DNA of 5,752 nucleotides from an uncultured Roseiflexaceae bacterium (GTDB taxonomy: Bacteria; Chloroflexota; Chloroflexia; Chloroflexales; Roseiflexaceae), in NCBI GenBank assembly GCA_903932805.1, contig CAIZHO010000540.1, positions 1 through 5,752 of the forward strand, in the 5' to 3' direction. Below the pieces are notes generated by a model that saw only the letters and a list, made by a program, of their open reading frames with translations, had not been told where the DNA came from and ran no database searches. Both the position numbers and the translations under genes were made by a program. Positions 1-5,752 of this stretch are shown here, piece after piece; within the stretch, counting starts at the first letter, position 1; every line of letters starts with the position of its first letter.

Positions 1-63
1 AATCAGCGCAGGGCTCCAGGTGGGATCGGGCTGAGGATGTGACTGGAATTCGTCGAGGTGCAT
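1..63 (-). CDS. N-terminal fragment of an unidentified protein
   Basis: An ATG on the minus strand at 63-61 opens a reading frame that stays open for 21 codons to the window edge. It is preceded by a clear GGAGG site at 74-70 with a 6-nt spacer, and starts only 12 nt after the stop codon of the MoeB/ThiF-rhodanese gene, so it is very likely the next gene of the same transcript. The visible peptide starts MHLDEFQSHPQPDPTW and is hydrophilic and proline-rich, with no signal peptide or membrane segment. I do not recognise a family. It does not look like the start of a ThiS/MoaD/CysO sulfur carrier or of a CysM-type cysteine synthase, the partners one might hope for here, but 21 residues are too few to exclude anything. 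Confidence 0.6.
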   Translation of the reverse strand, partial: MHLDEFQSHPQPDPTWSPALI

Positions 64-69
64 AGAGGC

Positions 70-74
70 CCTCC
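70..74 (-). promoter_or_regulatory. Ribosome binding site of the downstream unidentified gene
   Basis: GGAGG on the minus strand lies 6 nt before the ATG at 63-61, inside the 12-nt gap after the preceding stop codon. It is the main evidence that a gene starts here, and it matches the spacing of the other Shine-Dalgarno sites in this cluster. Confidence 0.65.
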
Positions 75-75
75 G

Positions 76-1197
76 CTAGACAACGGTGATACTGGGGTCG
101 AGGAGGTTGCGCCAGGCCAACAGGCCGCCACGCATGCTCACAGCGGTACGACCACTCCGGACGAGGATATCACGGGCACGGGCACTGCGCATGCCGCTCC
201 GGCAGTAGACGATGATATCACCGTCGACCGGGATTGCAGCGAGGGTCTGCGAAAGCGCATCGACGCCGATGCGTACCGCGCCTGGTAGATGACCAGCATC
301 GTATTCGTGCGGTTCACGCACATCCAGCAAAAACGGCCGCGGCAGCTGTTGCAGGCGCGCCTGAATAGCGTGGACGGTGTGTTCCTCGCTGTCGTCGACC
401 ACCGCACAGGCGACCTCTTCGATGCCAATGGTGGTCAAGCTCGGGGCATCGCCACAACAGACGCACTGCGGGTTACGCGGTGATGCAAAGCGATCTATCG
501 ACTGCGTCAGCGCATCATAGAGCCAAAGGGTCCCTATCAGTGGGGTACCCACGCCGAGAATGAGTTTGACCACTTCGGTCGCTTGCACCGATCCGACCAC
601 ACCGGGCAACACACCAAATACACCTGCCTCGGCGCAATTGGGAGCGAGTTCTGCACTCGGCGGGGTGGGGAAGAGGCAGCGGTAACACGGCCCACCACGA
701 TGCGGCGCGTACACGCTGACTTGGCCTTCGAAGCGAAAAATAGCCCCCGACACCAGTATCTTGGCACCCCGGACGCAGGCGTCGTTGAGCACATAGCGCG
801 TCGCAAACGAATCGGTCGCGTCCACGACGATGCTGTAGTCGGCTATCAGCGCAAGGACGTTGTCGGCGTCGACCCGGGTCGCGATGGGCACGACCGTGAT
901 GTCGGGATTGAGGGCACGCAGATGTGCCGTAGCAGAATTGACTTTGGGAACACCGATGTCTGCTGTCGTATGGATGATTTGGCGCTGCAGATTGCTGATA
1001 TCGACGACATCGTCATCAACGATACCCAGCGTGCCGACGCCCGCCGCCGCGAGATAGAGGGCCACCGGGGACCCTAATCCGCCCGTACCCACCACCAAGA
1101 CGCGTGCAGCTTTGAGCAACAGTTGCCCTGCAACGCCCACCGTGGGGAGGGCAATGTGCCGTGCATAGCGTTGATACTCGGTTGTGGTTAGTTCCAT
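76..1197 (-). CDS. MoeB/ThiF-type sulfur-carrier adenylyltransferase fused to a rhodanese domain (MoeZ/MOCS3-like)
   Basis: This 373-residue cytoplasmic enzyme is an E1-like adenylyltransferase joined to a rhodanese domain. The family (MoeZ in mycobacteria, MOCS3/Uba4 in eukaryotes) adenylates the C-terminal Gly-Gly of a ubiquitin-like sulfur carrier and then converts it to a thiocarboxylate. Seen in the sequence: the nucleotide-binding loop GTGGLGSP (37-44), the acidic D61-63 followed by NLQRQ (69-73) with the arginine finger, K85, DATDS (126-130), zinc-binding pairs C171/C174 and C245/C248 (with an extra C247), and the conserved C188 in PNCAEAG. The C-terminal rhodanese domain (about 275-373) has LDVREPHEY (291-299) and the active-site loop CRSGMRS with C332. 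All catalytic parts are intact. The start at 1197 is chosen because homology begins at MELTTTEYQRYARHI and an AGAGGA site precedes it; the longer frame from 1287 adds an unrelated basic tail lying inside the JAMM gene. The gene overlaps the JAMM gene by 10 nt. The carrier could be MoaD-, ThiS- or CysO-like; the sequence does not decide which. Confidence 0.93.
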   Translation of the reverse strand: MELTTTEYQRYARHIALPTVGVAGQLLLKAARVLVVGTGGLGSPVALYLAAAGVGTLGIVDDDVVDISNLQRQIIHTTADIGVPKVNSATAHLRALNPDITVVPIATRVDADNVLALIADYSIVVDATDSFATRYVLNDACVRGAKILVSGAIFRFEGQVSVYAPHRGGPCYRCLFPTPPSAELAPNCAEAGVFGVLPGVVGSVQATEVVKLILGVGTPLIGTLWLYDALTQSIDRFASPRNPQCVCCGDAPSLTTIGIEEVACAVVDDSEEHTVHAIQARLQQLPRPFLLDVREPHEYDAGHLPGAVRIGVDALSQTLAAIPVDGDIIVYCRSGMRSARARDILVRSGRTAVSMRGGLLAWRNLLDPSITVV

Positions 1198-1607
1198 GCG
1201 ACGTCGTCCTCTACGAATTCTGAACCGTCCCAATGCCAGCCACGGATATCGATGCGACCATGGGACGTGACCGATACGATCAGCCAAAAGAGCGACCGGC
1301 CTACATCGGCTGCGTTACGGGCATCGTGGATCGACGGCACTGCGGGGCTATCAGGATGGGTATGGATGATGCCCAGCACCGCGGTGCCGGTCTGTTGCGC
1401 CACTGCATCAGCCTGGAACCACCCGACGGGATCAAGGACAAAGGTCGTATCGGGCGTGCTCGCGAGGTTTGCGACGGGCACCAGCGCAGTCACGGTGGCG
1501 AGCGTCGGCAGCGGTTCGCCAATCACAAACCCTACTGCTTCGTGCGGGTAGGCGGCCAACGCCCACGCACGAATGGACGTCTGCACTGCGCCGTCGAGGA
1601 CAATCAT
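1188..1607 (-). CDS. JAMM/MPN+ metallopeptidase (Mec-like desampylase/sulfur-carrier hydrolase family)
   Basis: This 139-residue zinc metalloprotease is of the JAB1/MPN/Mov34 type. The full JAMM signature is present: E23 in PHEAVGF, H82-T-H84, then seven residues, S92, and D95 (HTHPDSPAVPSIHD, 82-95). Zinc ligands and catalytic glutamate are therefore all in place. The FVLDP segment (56-60) is also usual in the prokaryotic single-domain group. Its best-known relative, mycobacterial Mec, cuts cysteine off the C-terminus of the sulfur carrier CysO; other relatives remove ubiquitin-like proteins from targets. Length (Mec is about 146 residues) and the absence of other domains fit this group. The start ATG overlaps the stop of the Rieske gene as ATGA (1607-1604), with GAGGT at 1618-1614 as ribosome site. 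The stop overlaps the start of the E1-like gene by 10 nt. That physical coupling to an E1-like enzyme supports action on a ubiquitin-like carrier; the exact substrate is inferred. Confidence 0.9.
   Translation of the reverse strand: MIVLDGAVQTSIRAWALAAYPHEAVGFVIGEPLPTLATVTALVPVANLASTPDTTFVLDPVGWFQADAVAQQTGTAVLGIIHTHPDSPAVPSIHDARNAADVGRSLFWLIVSVTSHGRIDIRGWHWDGSEFVEDDVAWN
1207..1212 (-). promoter_or_regulatory. Ribosome binding site deciding the start of the E1-like/rhodanese gene
   Basis: AGAGGA on the minus strand, 9 nt before the ATG at 1197-1195. It lies inside the 3' end of the JAMM gene and supports the shorter start over the in-frame ATG at 1287. Confidence 0.6.
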
Positions 1608-1927
1608 GCCGGGACCTCGTATGGTGCAACAAAAATGTGGGTTGCGTCGACCGTCACCTGATATCGTGCCACATCGGCGACCGCTGGCAGGGTCAGATGT
1701 GCGCCTGTTTTGAGGTCAAAGCGTGCGCCGTGGAGCGGGCAATCAACGGTGCAATCGTCGTCGTCGACATAGCCGTCATGGAGTTCTGCATATGCATGGG
1801 TGCAGATGTTGCCAATGGCGTATACGGTGCCACGGACATTAAATAATCCGACCTGTTTGCCGTCGACAATGACTTGCTTGGTCGCCCCGACGGGTAATTC
1901 GGATATGAGGCAGACGGGGGTGGACAT
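1604..1927 (-). CDS. Rieske-type [2Fe-2S] ferredoxin (non-heme iron oxygenase ferredoxin-like)
   Basis: This small soluble protein of 107 residues consists of one Rieske domain. The cluster ligands are complete: C42-T-H44 (CTHAYAEL) and C63-P-L-H66 (CPLHGARFDL), the Cys-X-His / Cys-X2-His pattern that holds a [2Fe-2S] cluster. There is no N-terminal membrane anchor or Tat signal, so it is the ferredoxin type seen in dioxygenase electron transport and not the cytochrome bc1 subunit. Such ferredoxins are often found in suf clusters without any oxygenase nearby, and none is visible here. It could deliver electrons for cluster assembly or be a client protein; that is inference. The ATG at 1927 has a strong GAGGAG site (1939-1934) with a 6-nt spacer. 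It is the first gene after the 73-nt hairpin-bearing gap behind sufB and overlaps the JAMM gene by 4 nt (ATGA), suggesting translational coupling. Confidence 0.93.
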   Translation of the reverse strand: MSTPVCLISELPVGATKQVIVDGKQVGLFNVRGTVYAIGNICTHAYAELHDGYVDDDDCTVDCPLHGARFDLKTGAHLTLPAVADVARYQVTVDATHIFVAPYEVPA

Positions 1928-1947
1928 ACGGGACTCCTCAGATAGTG

Positions 1948-1980
1948 AAAACCGAGTCGCAGGGTGACCCTGCGACTCGG
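1948..1980 (-). terminator. Perfect hairpin followed by TTTT between sufB and the Rieske gene
   Basis: Positions 1952-1965 and 1967-1980 are exact reverse complements (arm CCGAGTCGCAGGGT), a 14-bp perfect inverted repeat with one central base. As RNA it would fold into about 13 bp, 10 of them G-C, with a 3-nt loop. In the minus-strand direction the stem is followed at once by TTTTC (1951-1947), the layout of an intrinsic terminator, though the U-tract is short. It starts 20 nt after the sufB stop codon and ends just before the Rieske ribosome site. On the plus strand no T-run follows, so it fits minus-strand transcription. It could stop transcription fully, attenuate it, or protect the 3' end of the suf mRNA. 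A dimeric-protein binding site is an alternative. Confidence 0.7.
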
Positions 1981-2000
1981 AACATGGCGCGGGGGTAGAC

Positions 2001-3416
2001 CTACCCGACCGAACCTTCCATTTCGAGTTGGATTAGACGATTGAGTTCGACGGCGTATTCCATCGGCAACTCGCGGGTGAATGGCTCCATGAAGCCCAAG
2101 ACAATCATCGACAAGGCTTCGGCCTGTGAAATACCACGGCTCATCAGATAGAAGAGTTGCTCTTCGCCGATGCGGCCGACGGTGGCTTCGTGCGCCAGGG
2201 TGACGTTGGCTTCTTCGACTTCGATGTATGGGATTGTGTCGGATTTGGATTTGTCGTCCAGAATCAACGCATCACAGTTGACGTTGATCTTGGATCCCGT
2301 GGCACCGGGGTGGACCTTGACCAGACCACGGTAGGTGGTCTTGCCGCCGCCCTTGGAAACCGACTTGTTGGTGATGACGCTGGTGGTGTCGGGCGCATTG
2401 TGGACCATCTTGGCGCCGGCGTCTTGGTGTTGCCCTTTGCCTGCATAGGCAACCGACAACACTTCGCCACGGGCTCCGCGGCCCATCAAATACACCGACG
2501 GGTACTTCATGGTCAGTTTGGAACCGATGTTGCCGTCGACCCACTCCATGCTGGCGTCTTCGTAGGCGACCGCACGCTTGGTGACCAGGTTGAAGATGTT
2601 GTTCGCCCAATTTTGGATGGTGGTGTAGCGGAACTTCCCGCCCTTCTTGACGACAATTTCGACCACAGCCGAGTGCAGTGAGTTGGTCGAGTACTGCGGT
2701 GCGGTGCAGCCTTCGATGTAGTGTGCCGACGCGCCTTCGTCGATGATGATGAGGGTGCGCTCGAACTGACCCATGTTCTCTGCATTGATGCGGAAGTAGG
2801 CCTGCAACGGAATGTCGACGTGCACGCCCTTGGGTACATACACGAACGATCCACCCGACCAGACAGCGGTGTTGAGGGCAGCGTACTTGTTATCGGCCGA
2901 TGGGATGATCGTGCCGAAATACTGCTTGAAGATCTCGGGGTGTTCTTTGAGCGCAGAATCGGTATCGAGGAAAATCACGCCGCGCTTCGACCATTCTTCG
3001 CGCAGGGAGTGATAGACGACTTCGGATTCGTATTGTGCGCCGACACCTGCGAGGAACTTGCGTTCTGCTTCGGGGATCCCGAGGCGCTCAAAGGTGTTCT
3101 TGATTTCGTCGGGAACGGCATCCCAATCGGTGGCAGGTTTGTCGCCGGCACGCACAAAGTAGTGGATGTCGTCGTAATTGAGCGAGGCCAAATCTGCGTT
3201 GCCCCATGCGCCATCGAGTGGTGTGGGCTTCTTGTAGAAGATTGCCAACGCCTGCAAGCGGCGCTTGAGCATCCACTCGGGCTCGCCCTTCATCATCGAC
3301 AATTCACGGACGACATCTTCGCTCAGGCCCTTGCCGGACTTGAAGACGTAGTTTTCTTCCTGGCGGAAGCCGTATTTGGAGTAATCAAACTCGAGTTCGT
3401 TCGCTTCGACAGTCAT
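2001..3416 (-). CDS. sufB: Fe-S cluster assembly scaffold protein SufB
   Basis: SufB is the main scaffold subunit of the cytoplasmic SufBCD complex, where iron and sulfur are joined into a new cluster. The 471-residue length is normal for the family. Typical SufB stretches are visible: the N-terminal part with [19 protein letters not shown] (15-33), [15 protein letters not shown] (186-200), EGCTAPQYS (235-243), the beta-helix core, and the C-terminal [23 protein letters not shown] (408-430) that binds SufC. It has only two cysteines, C237 and C381 ([11 protein letters not shown]); these appear to match the two functional cysteines of E. coli SufB (C254 and C405), the latter being the proposed sulfur acceptor. 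The start at 3416 has a weak GAGAG site (3427-3423). It lies 22 nt after sufU as last gene of the SUF core, the Bacillus-type position, and is followed by a terminator-like hairpin. The C-terminal third is paralogous to SufD. Confidence 0.98.
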   Translation of the reverse strand: MTVEANELEFDYSKYGFRQEENYVFKSGKGLSEDVVRELSMMKGEPEWMLKRRLQALAIFYKKPTPLDGAWGNADLASLNYDDIHYFVRAGDKPATDWDAVPDEIKNTFERLGIPEAERKFLAGVGAQYESEVVYHSLREEWSKRGVIFLDTDSALKEHPEIFKQYFGTIIPSADNKYAALNTAVWSGGSFVYVPKGVHVDIPLQAYFRINAENMGQFERTLIIIDEGASAHYIEGCTAPQYSTNSLHSAVVEIVVKKGGKFRYTTIQNWANNIFNLVTKRAVAYEDASMEWVDGNIGSKLTMKYPSVYLMGRGARGEVLSVAYAGKGQHQDAGAKMVHNAPDTTSVITNKSVSKGGGKTTYRGLVKVHPGATGSKINVNCDALILDDKSKSDTIPYIEVEEANVTLAHEATVGRIGEEQLFYLMSRGISQAEALSMIVLGFMEPFTRELPMEYAVELNRLIQLEMEGSVG

Positions 3417-3438
3417 CGCAGTCTCTCACTTCTAGTGG

Positions 3439-3843
3439 TTAGTCCAGTTCATCGGTATCGAGTTGTTGGCCGAGATATCGGTACAAGCCCACTTTCATGG
3501 CCTTGAGCGACAGAAGTGCGCATTTAAGGCGCACGGGATTTTTGTCGAGGGGCAACCCAATCAGCTCGAGGACGTCGTCTTTGCTGTACGCACGGGCAGC
3601 ATCGAGATCCATCCCGATGAGCTCGTCGGTCAACATCGAGGCCGCCGCCTGACTGACTGCACACCCTTTGCCCGAAAAAGCGACGGCGGCGATTTTGCCA
3701 TCGGCGATACGCAAATCGAGACGAATGCGATCACCGCACAACGGATTGTGCTCTTCTTGCGACACATCATGGGGATCGAGGGTCCCGTAGTTGTGAGGGT
3801 ACCGATGGTGTTCCAGAATCAAATCGCGATACATATCACTCAT
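3439..3843 (-). CDS. sufU: SufU-type zinc-dependent sulfurtransferase / Fe-S assembly protein
   Basis: SufU takes the persulfide sulfur from SufS and passes it on to the SufBCD scaffold; it is related to IscU but works as a zinc-bound sulfur carrier. The 134-residue protein has the expected ligands C36-G-D38 (NPLCGDRIRL), C61 (GKGCAVSQAAASM) and C108 (VRLKCALL). The stretch of about 46 residues between C61 and C108, including GMDLDAARAYSKDDVLELIGLPL, contains the insertion that separates SufU from IscU. The start at 3843 is chosen because the family begins with MSDMYRDLIL and a GGAGG site stands 6 nt before it; the frame extends upstream to 3936 but only into sufS coding sequence with no homology. 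Met4 (MYRDLIL) is a possible but less likely alternative. It starts 15 nt after the sufS stop (14 nt between), consistent with joint production of the two partners. Confidence 0.96.
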   Translation of the reverse strand: MSDMYRDLILEHHRYPHNYGTLDPHDVSQEEHNPLCGDRIRLDLRIADGKIAAVAFSGKGCAVSQAAASMLTDELIGMDLDAARAYSKDDVLELIGLPLDKNPVRLKCALLSLKAMKVGLYRYLGQQLDTDELD

Positions 3844-3849
3844 GGTGAC

Positions 3850-3854
3850 CCTCC
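3850..3854 (-). promoter_or_regulatory. Ribosome binding site deciding the sufU start
   Basis: GGAGG on the minus strand, 6 nt before the ATG at 3843-3841 and just after the sufS stop codon (3860-3858). It supports the 134-residue SufU over the longer frame from 3936. Confidence 0.7.
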
Positions 3855-3857
3855 CAA

Positions 3858-5087
3858 CTAGGCAAAGAGTGTTGTGACTTTGCGTAAACCGGCGACCAGG
3901 CGGTCGATGTCTTGGGTCGTATTGTACAGATAGCATGAAGCCCGCGCCGTCGAAGGGATGTCGAGCGCTGCGTGCAGCGGTTGGGTGCAGTGATGCCCGG
4001 CCCGGACTGCAACACCCTCGCTGTCGAGGACCTGGGCGACGTCGTGTGGGTGGGCGCAGTCGACCGTAAACGATGCCATCGCTGCCCGGTCAGGTCCGAT
4101 CGGCGGCCCATAGACCGTCACACCGGAGACTTCGGCGAGCTGATCGAGCAGGTAATGCCCGAGCGACTCTTCGTAGGCGGCGACATTTGCCATGCCGATG
4201 GCTTCGAGATAGTCAATGGCATGCCCGAGGGCGATTGCCTCGCCAATCATCGGTGTACCGGCTTCGAAGCGGGCAGGTACGTCGGCGTAGGTACTGACTT
4301 CGATGGTGACGGTTTTGATCATGGACCCACCACCGAGGAAAGGCGGCATTGCGTCGAGCAGTGCTTTGCGGCCCCACAAGACGCCGACACCGGTCGGAGC
4401 CAGCATTTTGTGCCCGCTGAATGCCAAGAAATCGATACCCAATGCCTGGACATCCGTCGGCATATGGGGCACGCTCTGTGCACCATCGACCAGGATGAGC
4501 GCCCCGACCGCATGTGCCTTGGTCGCCAAATACTGCACGGGATTGATGGTCCCGAGCACGTTGGACTGATGGGTAATCGCGACCAACTTCACACCCTGGA
4601 GGAGCGTGTCGATGTCGTCGAGCACCAACCGGCCAGCGCTATCGATGGGAATGGCCCGTAGGCTCGCGCCGGTGCGTTGGGCAAGCAGCTGCCACGGGAC
4701 AATGTTGGAGTGATGTTCCATCTGACTCAGCAGAATGACATCGCCTGGGTGCAGGTTGGACCCGCCCCAACTCTGTGCGACGAGGTTGATTGCCTCGGTG
4801 GTGTTCCGCGTGAAAATGACTTCACGCGCACTATTTGCATTGATGAAGAAGGCAACCCGGCCACGGGCGCGTTCAAACTCATACGTGGCTTGCTCGCTGA
4901 GTTGGTACACGCCGCGGTGGACATTGGCATTGGTGGTCCGGTAAAAGGCAGCCTGGGCGGCGATGACCGCTTCGGGCTTTTGTGACGACGAGGCACTATC
5001 AAGGAACGCCACAGGCCGTTCGATGGGCAACTGAAGAATAGGGAAGTCGCGTCGGACTGCTGCAATGTCGAAGGGCGGTGTGTGCAT
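3858..5087 (-). CDS. sufS: Cysteine desulfurase SufS (group II, PLP-dependent)
   Basis: SufS converts L-cysteine to L-alanine and holds the released sulfur as a persulfide for SufU. The 409-residue length is typical. Seen: the N-terminal FLDSASSSQKP (28-38), TNANVHRGVYQLSEQAT (52-68), MEHHSNIVPW (123-132) with the ring-stacking H125, LVDGAQSVPH (199-208) with cofactor-binding D201 and Q204, SGHKMLAPTG (224-233) with the PLP lysine K227, FEAGTP (274-279), and AVRAGHHCTQPLH (360-372) with the catalytic C367 in the short loop typical of group II enzymes. R382 (STARAS) should bind the substrate carboxylate. H348 in HPHDV lies 19 residues before C367, the same distance as the SufU zinc-swapping His342 to Cys361 in Bacillus subtilis SufS. 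The start at 5087 has a modest AAAAGG site (5099-5094); sufD ends 20 nt upstream. No defect is visible. Confidence 0.98.
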   Translation of the reverse strand: MHTPPFDIAAVRRDFPILQLPIERPVAFLDSASSSQKPEAVIAAQAAFYRTTNANVHRGVYQLSEQATYEFERARGRVAFFINANSAREVIFTRNTTEAINLVAQSWGGSNLHPGDVILLSQMEHHSNIVPWQLLAQRTGASLRAIPIDSAGRLVLDDIDTLLQGVKLVAITHQSNVLGTINPVQYLATKAHAVGALILVDGAQSVPHMPTDVQALGIDFLAFSGHKMLAPTGVGVLWGRKALLDAMPPFLGGGSMIKTVTIEVSTYADVPARFEAGTPMIGEAIALGHAIDYLEAIGMANVAAYEESLGHYLLDQLAEVSGVTVYGPPIGPDRAAMASFTVDCAHPHDVAQVLDSEGVAVRAGHHCTQPLHAALDIPSTARASCYLYNTTQDIDRLVAGLRKVTTLFA

Positions 5088-5107
5088 GACGTGCCTTTTG
5101 GGTGTAC

Positions 5108-5752
5108 CTAGATCCGCGCGGCGATCGCTGCGGTGACCTGCTCGCGCAAAGACTCGAGCGGGATGCGGTCCAACACGGGCTCGAAAAAGCCCATCACAAT
5201 CATGTGTACAGCCTCTGCCTTGGAGATACCACGGGCCTGCATATAAAACAGCTGTTCGTCGTCGACTTCACCGCTGGTCGATGCGTGTCCGGCTTTCTGG
5301 ACATTGTTGGTATCAATCTTGAGACCGGGGATTGAGTCACTGCGCGCCTGTGGAGACAAGTGCAGTGCGTGTTCTTCGAGGCGGGTAACGGTATCGGTGC
5401 TGCCACCTTCGATTTTGATCATGCCGTCGAAGGTCGCATATCCGGTCCCTTTGACCACCGTTTTGAAGTCCATGTGGGCTTCGGTTGAACGCCCCACGTG
5501 GCGGAGCCACGGTGCGGTCAGCAGGCGTTGGCCGTCGCTTGCCACGGTTGCGGCCATCCAGTCGACGCGTGAGCCATTGCCGACCAGGTTCGTTTCGGCC
5601 TCGATGTGCTGATGCAAGGCACCCGTATTGATCGCGGCCCATTCGATGGTCGCGTTATTGCCGACGTTGGCCACCACATGTCCGACGTGGTGGACCTGAG
5701 CCCCCCAGGTCTGCATGCCGGTGTACTTGAGGGTAGCACCGTCGCCGAGGAT
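5108..5752 (-). CDS. sufD: Fe-S cluster assembly protein SufD, C-terminal part (5' end beyond the window)
   Basis: The frame is open from the right window edge to the stop at 5110-5108, giving the last 214 residues of SufD, roughly half of the family's usual 400-450. SufD pairs with SufB on the SufC ATPase dimer and is thought to help bring in iron. The fragment shows the beta-helix core (TWGAQVHHVGHVVANVGNNA), LSPQARSDSIPGLKIDTNNV (fragment residues 132-151), and the C-terminal helical SufC-binding part AGHASTSGEVDDEQLFYMQ (154-172) followed by ARGIS. H156 aligns with the essential H360 of E. coli SufD, while the nearby E. coli C358 position is alanine here; the fragment has no cysteine at all. 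The C-terminus resembles that of SufB in the same cluster, as expected for paralogs. The edge position is a window cut, not a truncation. sufC would be expected further upstream, as in the Bacillus order. Confidence 0.96.
   Translation of the reverse strand: MLGDGATLKYTGMQTWGAQVHHVGHVVANVGNNATIEWAAINTGALHQHIEAETNLVGNGSRVDWMAATVASDGQRLLTAPWLRHVGRSTEAHMDFKTVVKGTGYATFDGMIKIEGGSTDTVTRLEEHALHLSPQARSDSIPGLKIDTNNVQKAGHASTSGEVDDEQLFYMQARGISKAEAVHMIVMGFFEPVLDRIPLESLREQVTAAIAARI

Noticed and set aside
583..1077. Plus-strand open frame of 164 codons opposite the E1-like gene (a similar one at 1233-1661)
   Set aside because: Both are antisense to genes with complete catalytic motifs and show no family features.
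1198..1287. Longer N-terminus of the E1-like protein starting at 1287
   Set aside because: The 30 extra residues are basic and unlike the family, lie inside the JAMM coding region, and a good ribosome site supports the start at 1197.
1533..1547. EAVGF in the JAMM protein where many prokaryotic relatives have EACG
   Set aside because: The residue after E-A is variable in the JAMM family and is not a zinc ligand, so this is not a sign of inactivation.
1993..2006. Small dyad GGGTAG-AC-CTACCC across the sufB stop codon
   Set aside because: Only 6 bp with a 2-nt loop; too tight to fold well and likely by chance. The nearby 14-bp repeat is the real structure.
3423..3437. Possible hairpin in the sufU-sufB gap
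   Set aside because: The pairing is only 4 bp (CACT/AGTG) and is not followed by a T-run; not supportable as a regulatory element.
2721..3506. Plus-strand open frame of 261 codons opposite sufB and sufU
   Set aside because: It lies fully antisense to confidently identified genes, the product resembles no family, and it has no sign of its own operon. It is a shadow of codon bias in a GC-rich gene.
3844..3936. Longer N-terminus of SufU starting at 3936
   Set aside because: It would lie almost entirely within the sufS gene, adds no SufU-like sequence, and GGAGG at 3854-3850 points to the start at 3843.
3972..4661. Plus-strand open frame of 229 codons opposite sufS
   Set aside because: Antisense to intact sufS, with a cysteine- and histidine-rich composition of the kind made by reading conserved codons backwards. 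No recognisable domain.

Overview
The window is a single, densely packed, minus-strand gene cluster for iron-sulfur cluster assembly (SUF), followed downstream by a sulfur-handling gene set. Transcription runs from high to low coordinates: sufD (3' part only) > sufS > sufU > sufB > Rieske-type ferredoxin > JAMM metallopeptidase > MoeB/ThiF-rhodanese fusion > start of an unidentified gene. No plus-strand gene, tRNA, rRNA, CRISPR array, transposase or other mobile element is visible.

The organism is a bacterium with moderately high GC (high 50s percent, judged by eye) that uses Shine-Dalgarno sites about 6 nt from its start codons. The order D-S-U-B, with a SufU protein instead of SufE/SufA, matches the Gram-positive (Bacillus-type sufCDSUB) arrangement. 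The protein wording, especially of SufB and SufD, looks to me most like Chloroflexota, with Actinomycetota or other monoderm-related groups as alternatives. This placement is a weak inference. The sufC ATPase gene would be expected just upstream of sufD, beyond the right edge.

Region 2001-5752 is the SUF core. SufS (cysteine desulfurase) removes sulfur from cysteine, SufU accepts it, and SufB/SufD are the scaffold on which clusters are built. Gaps between these genes are 14-22 nt. SufS keeps a histidine (H348) placed exactly where the zinc-ligand-swapping His of Bacillus SufS sits relative to the catalytic Cys, so SufS and SufU look like a matched pair.

Region 1928-2000 is the only real break in the cluster. 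It holds a perfect 14-bp inverted repeat followed, in the direction of transcription, by TTTT. This is probably a complete or partial terminator or an mRNA-processing hairpin separating the SUF core from the three downstream genes.

Region 76-1927 holds the Rieske ferredoxin, the JAMM peptidase and the E1-like/rhodanese protein. These are tightly coupled: a 4-nt ATGA overlap, then a 10-nt overlap. The last two are the activating and the cleaving enzyme of a ubiquitin-like sulfur-carrier pathway, as in mycobacterial MoeZ-CysO-Mec, but no carrier protein is encoded in the window. Their position behind suf suggests linked handling of protein-bound sulfur, and this is the most interesting aspect of the window.
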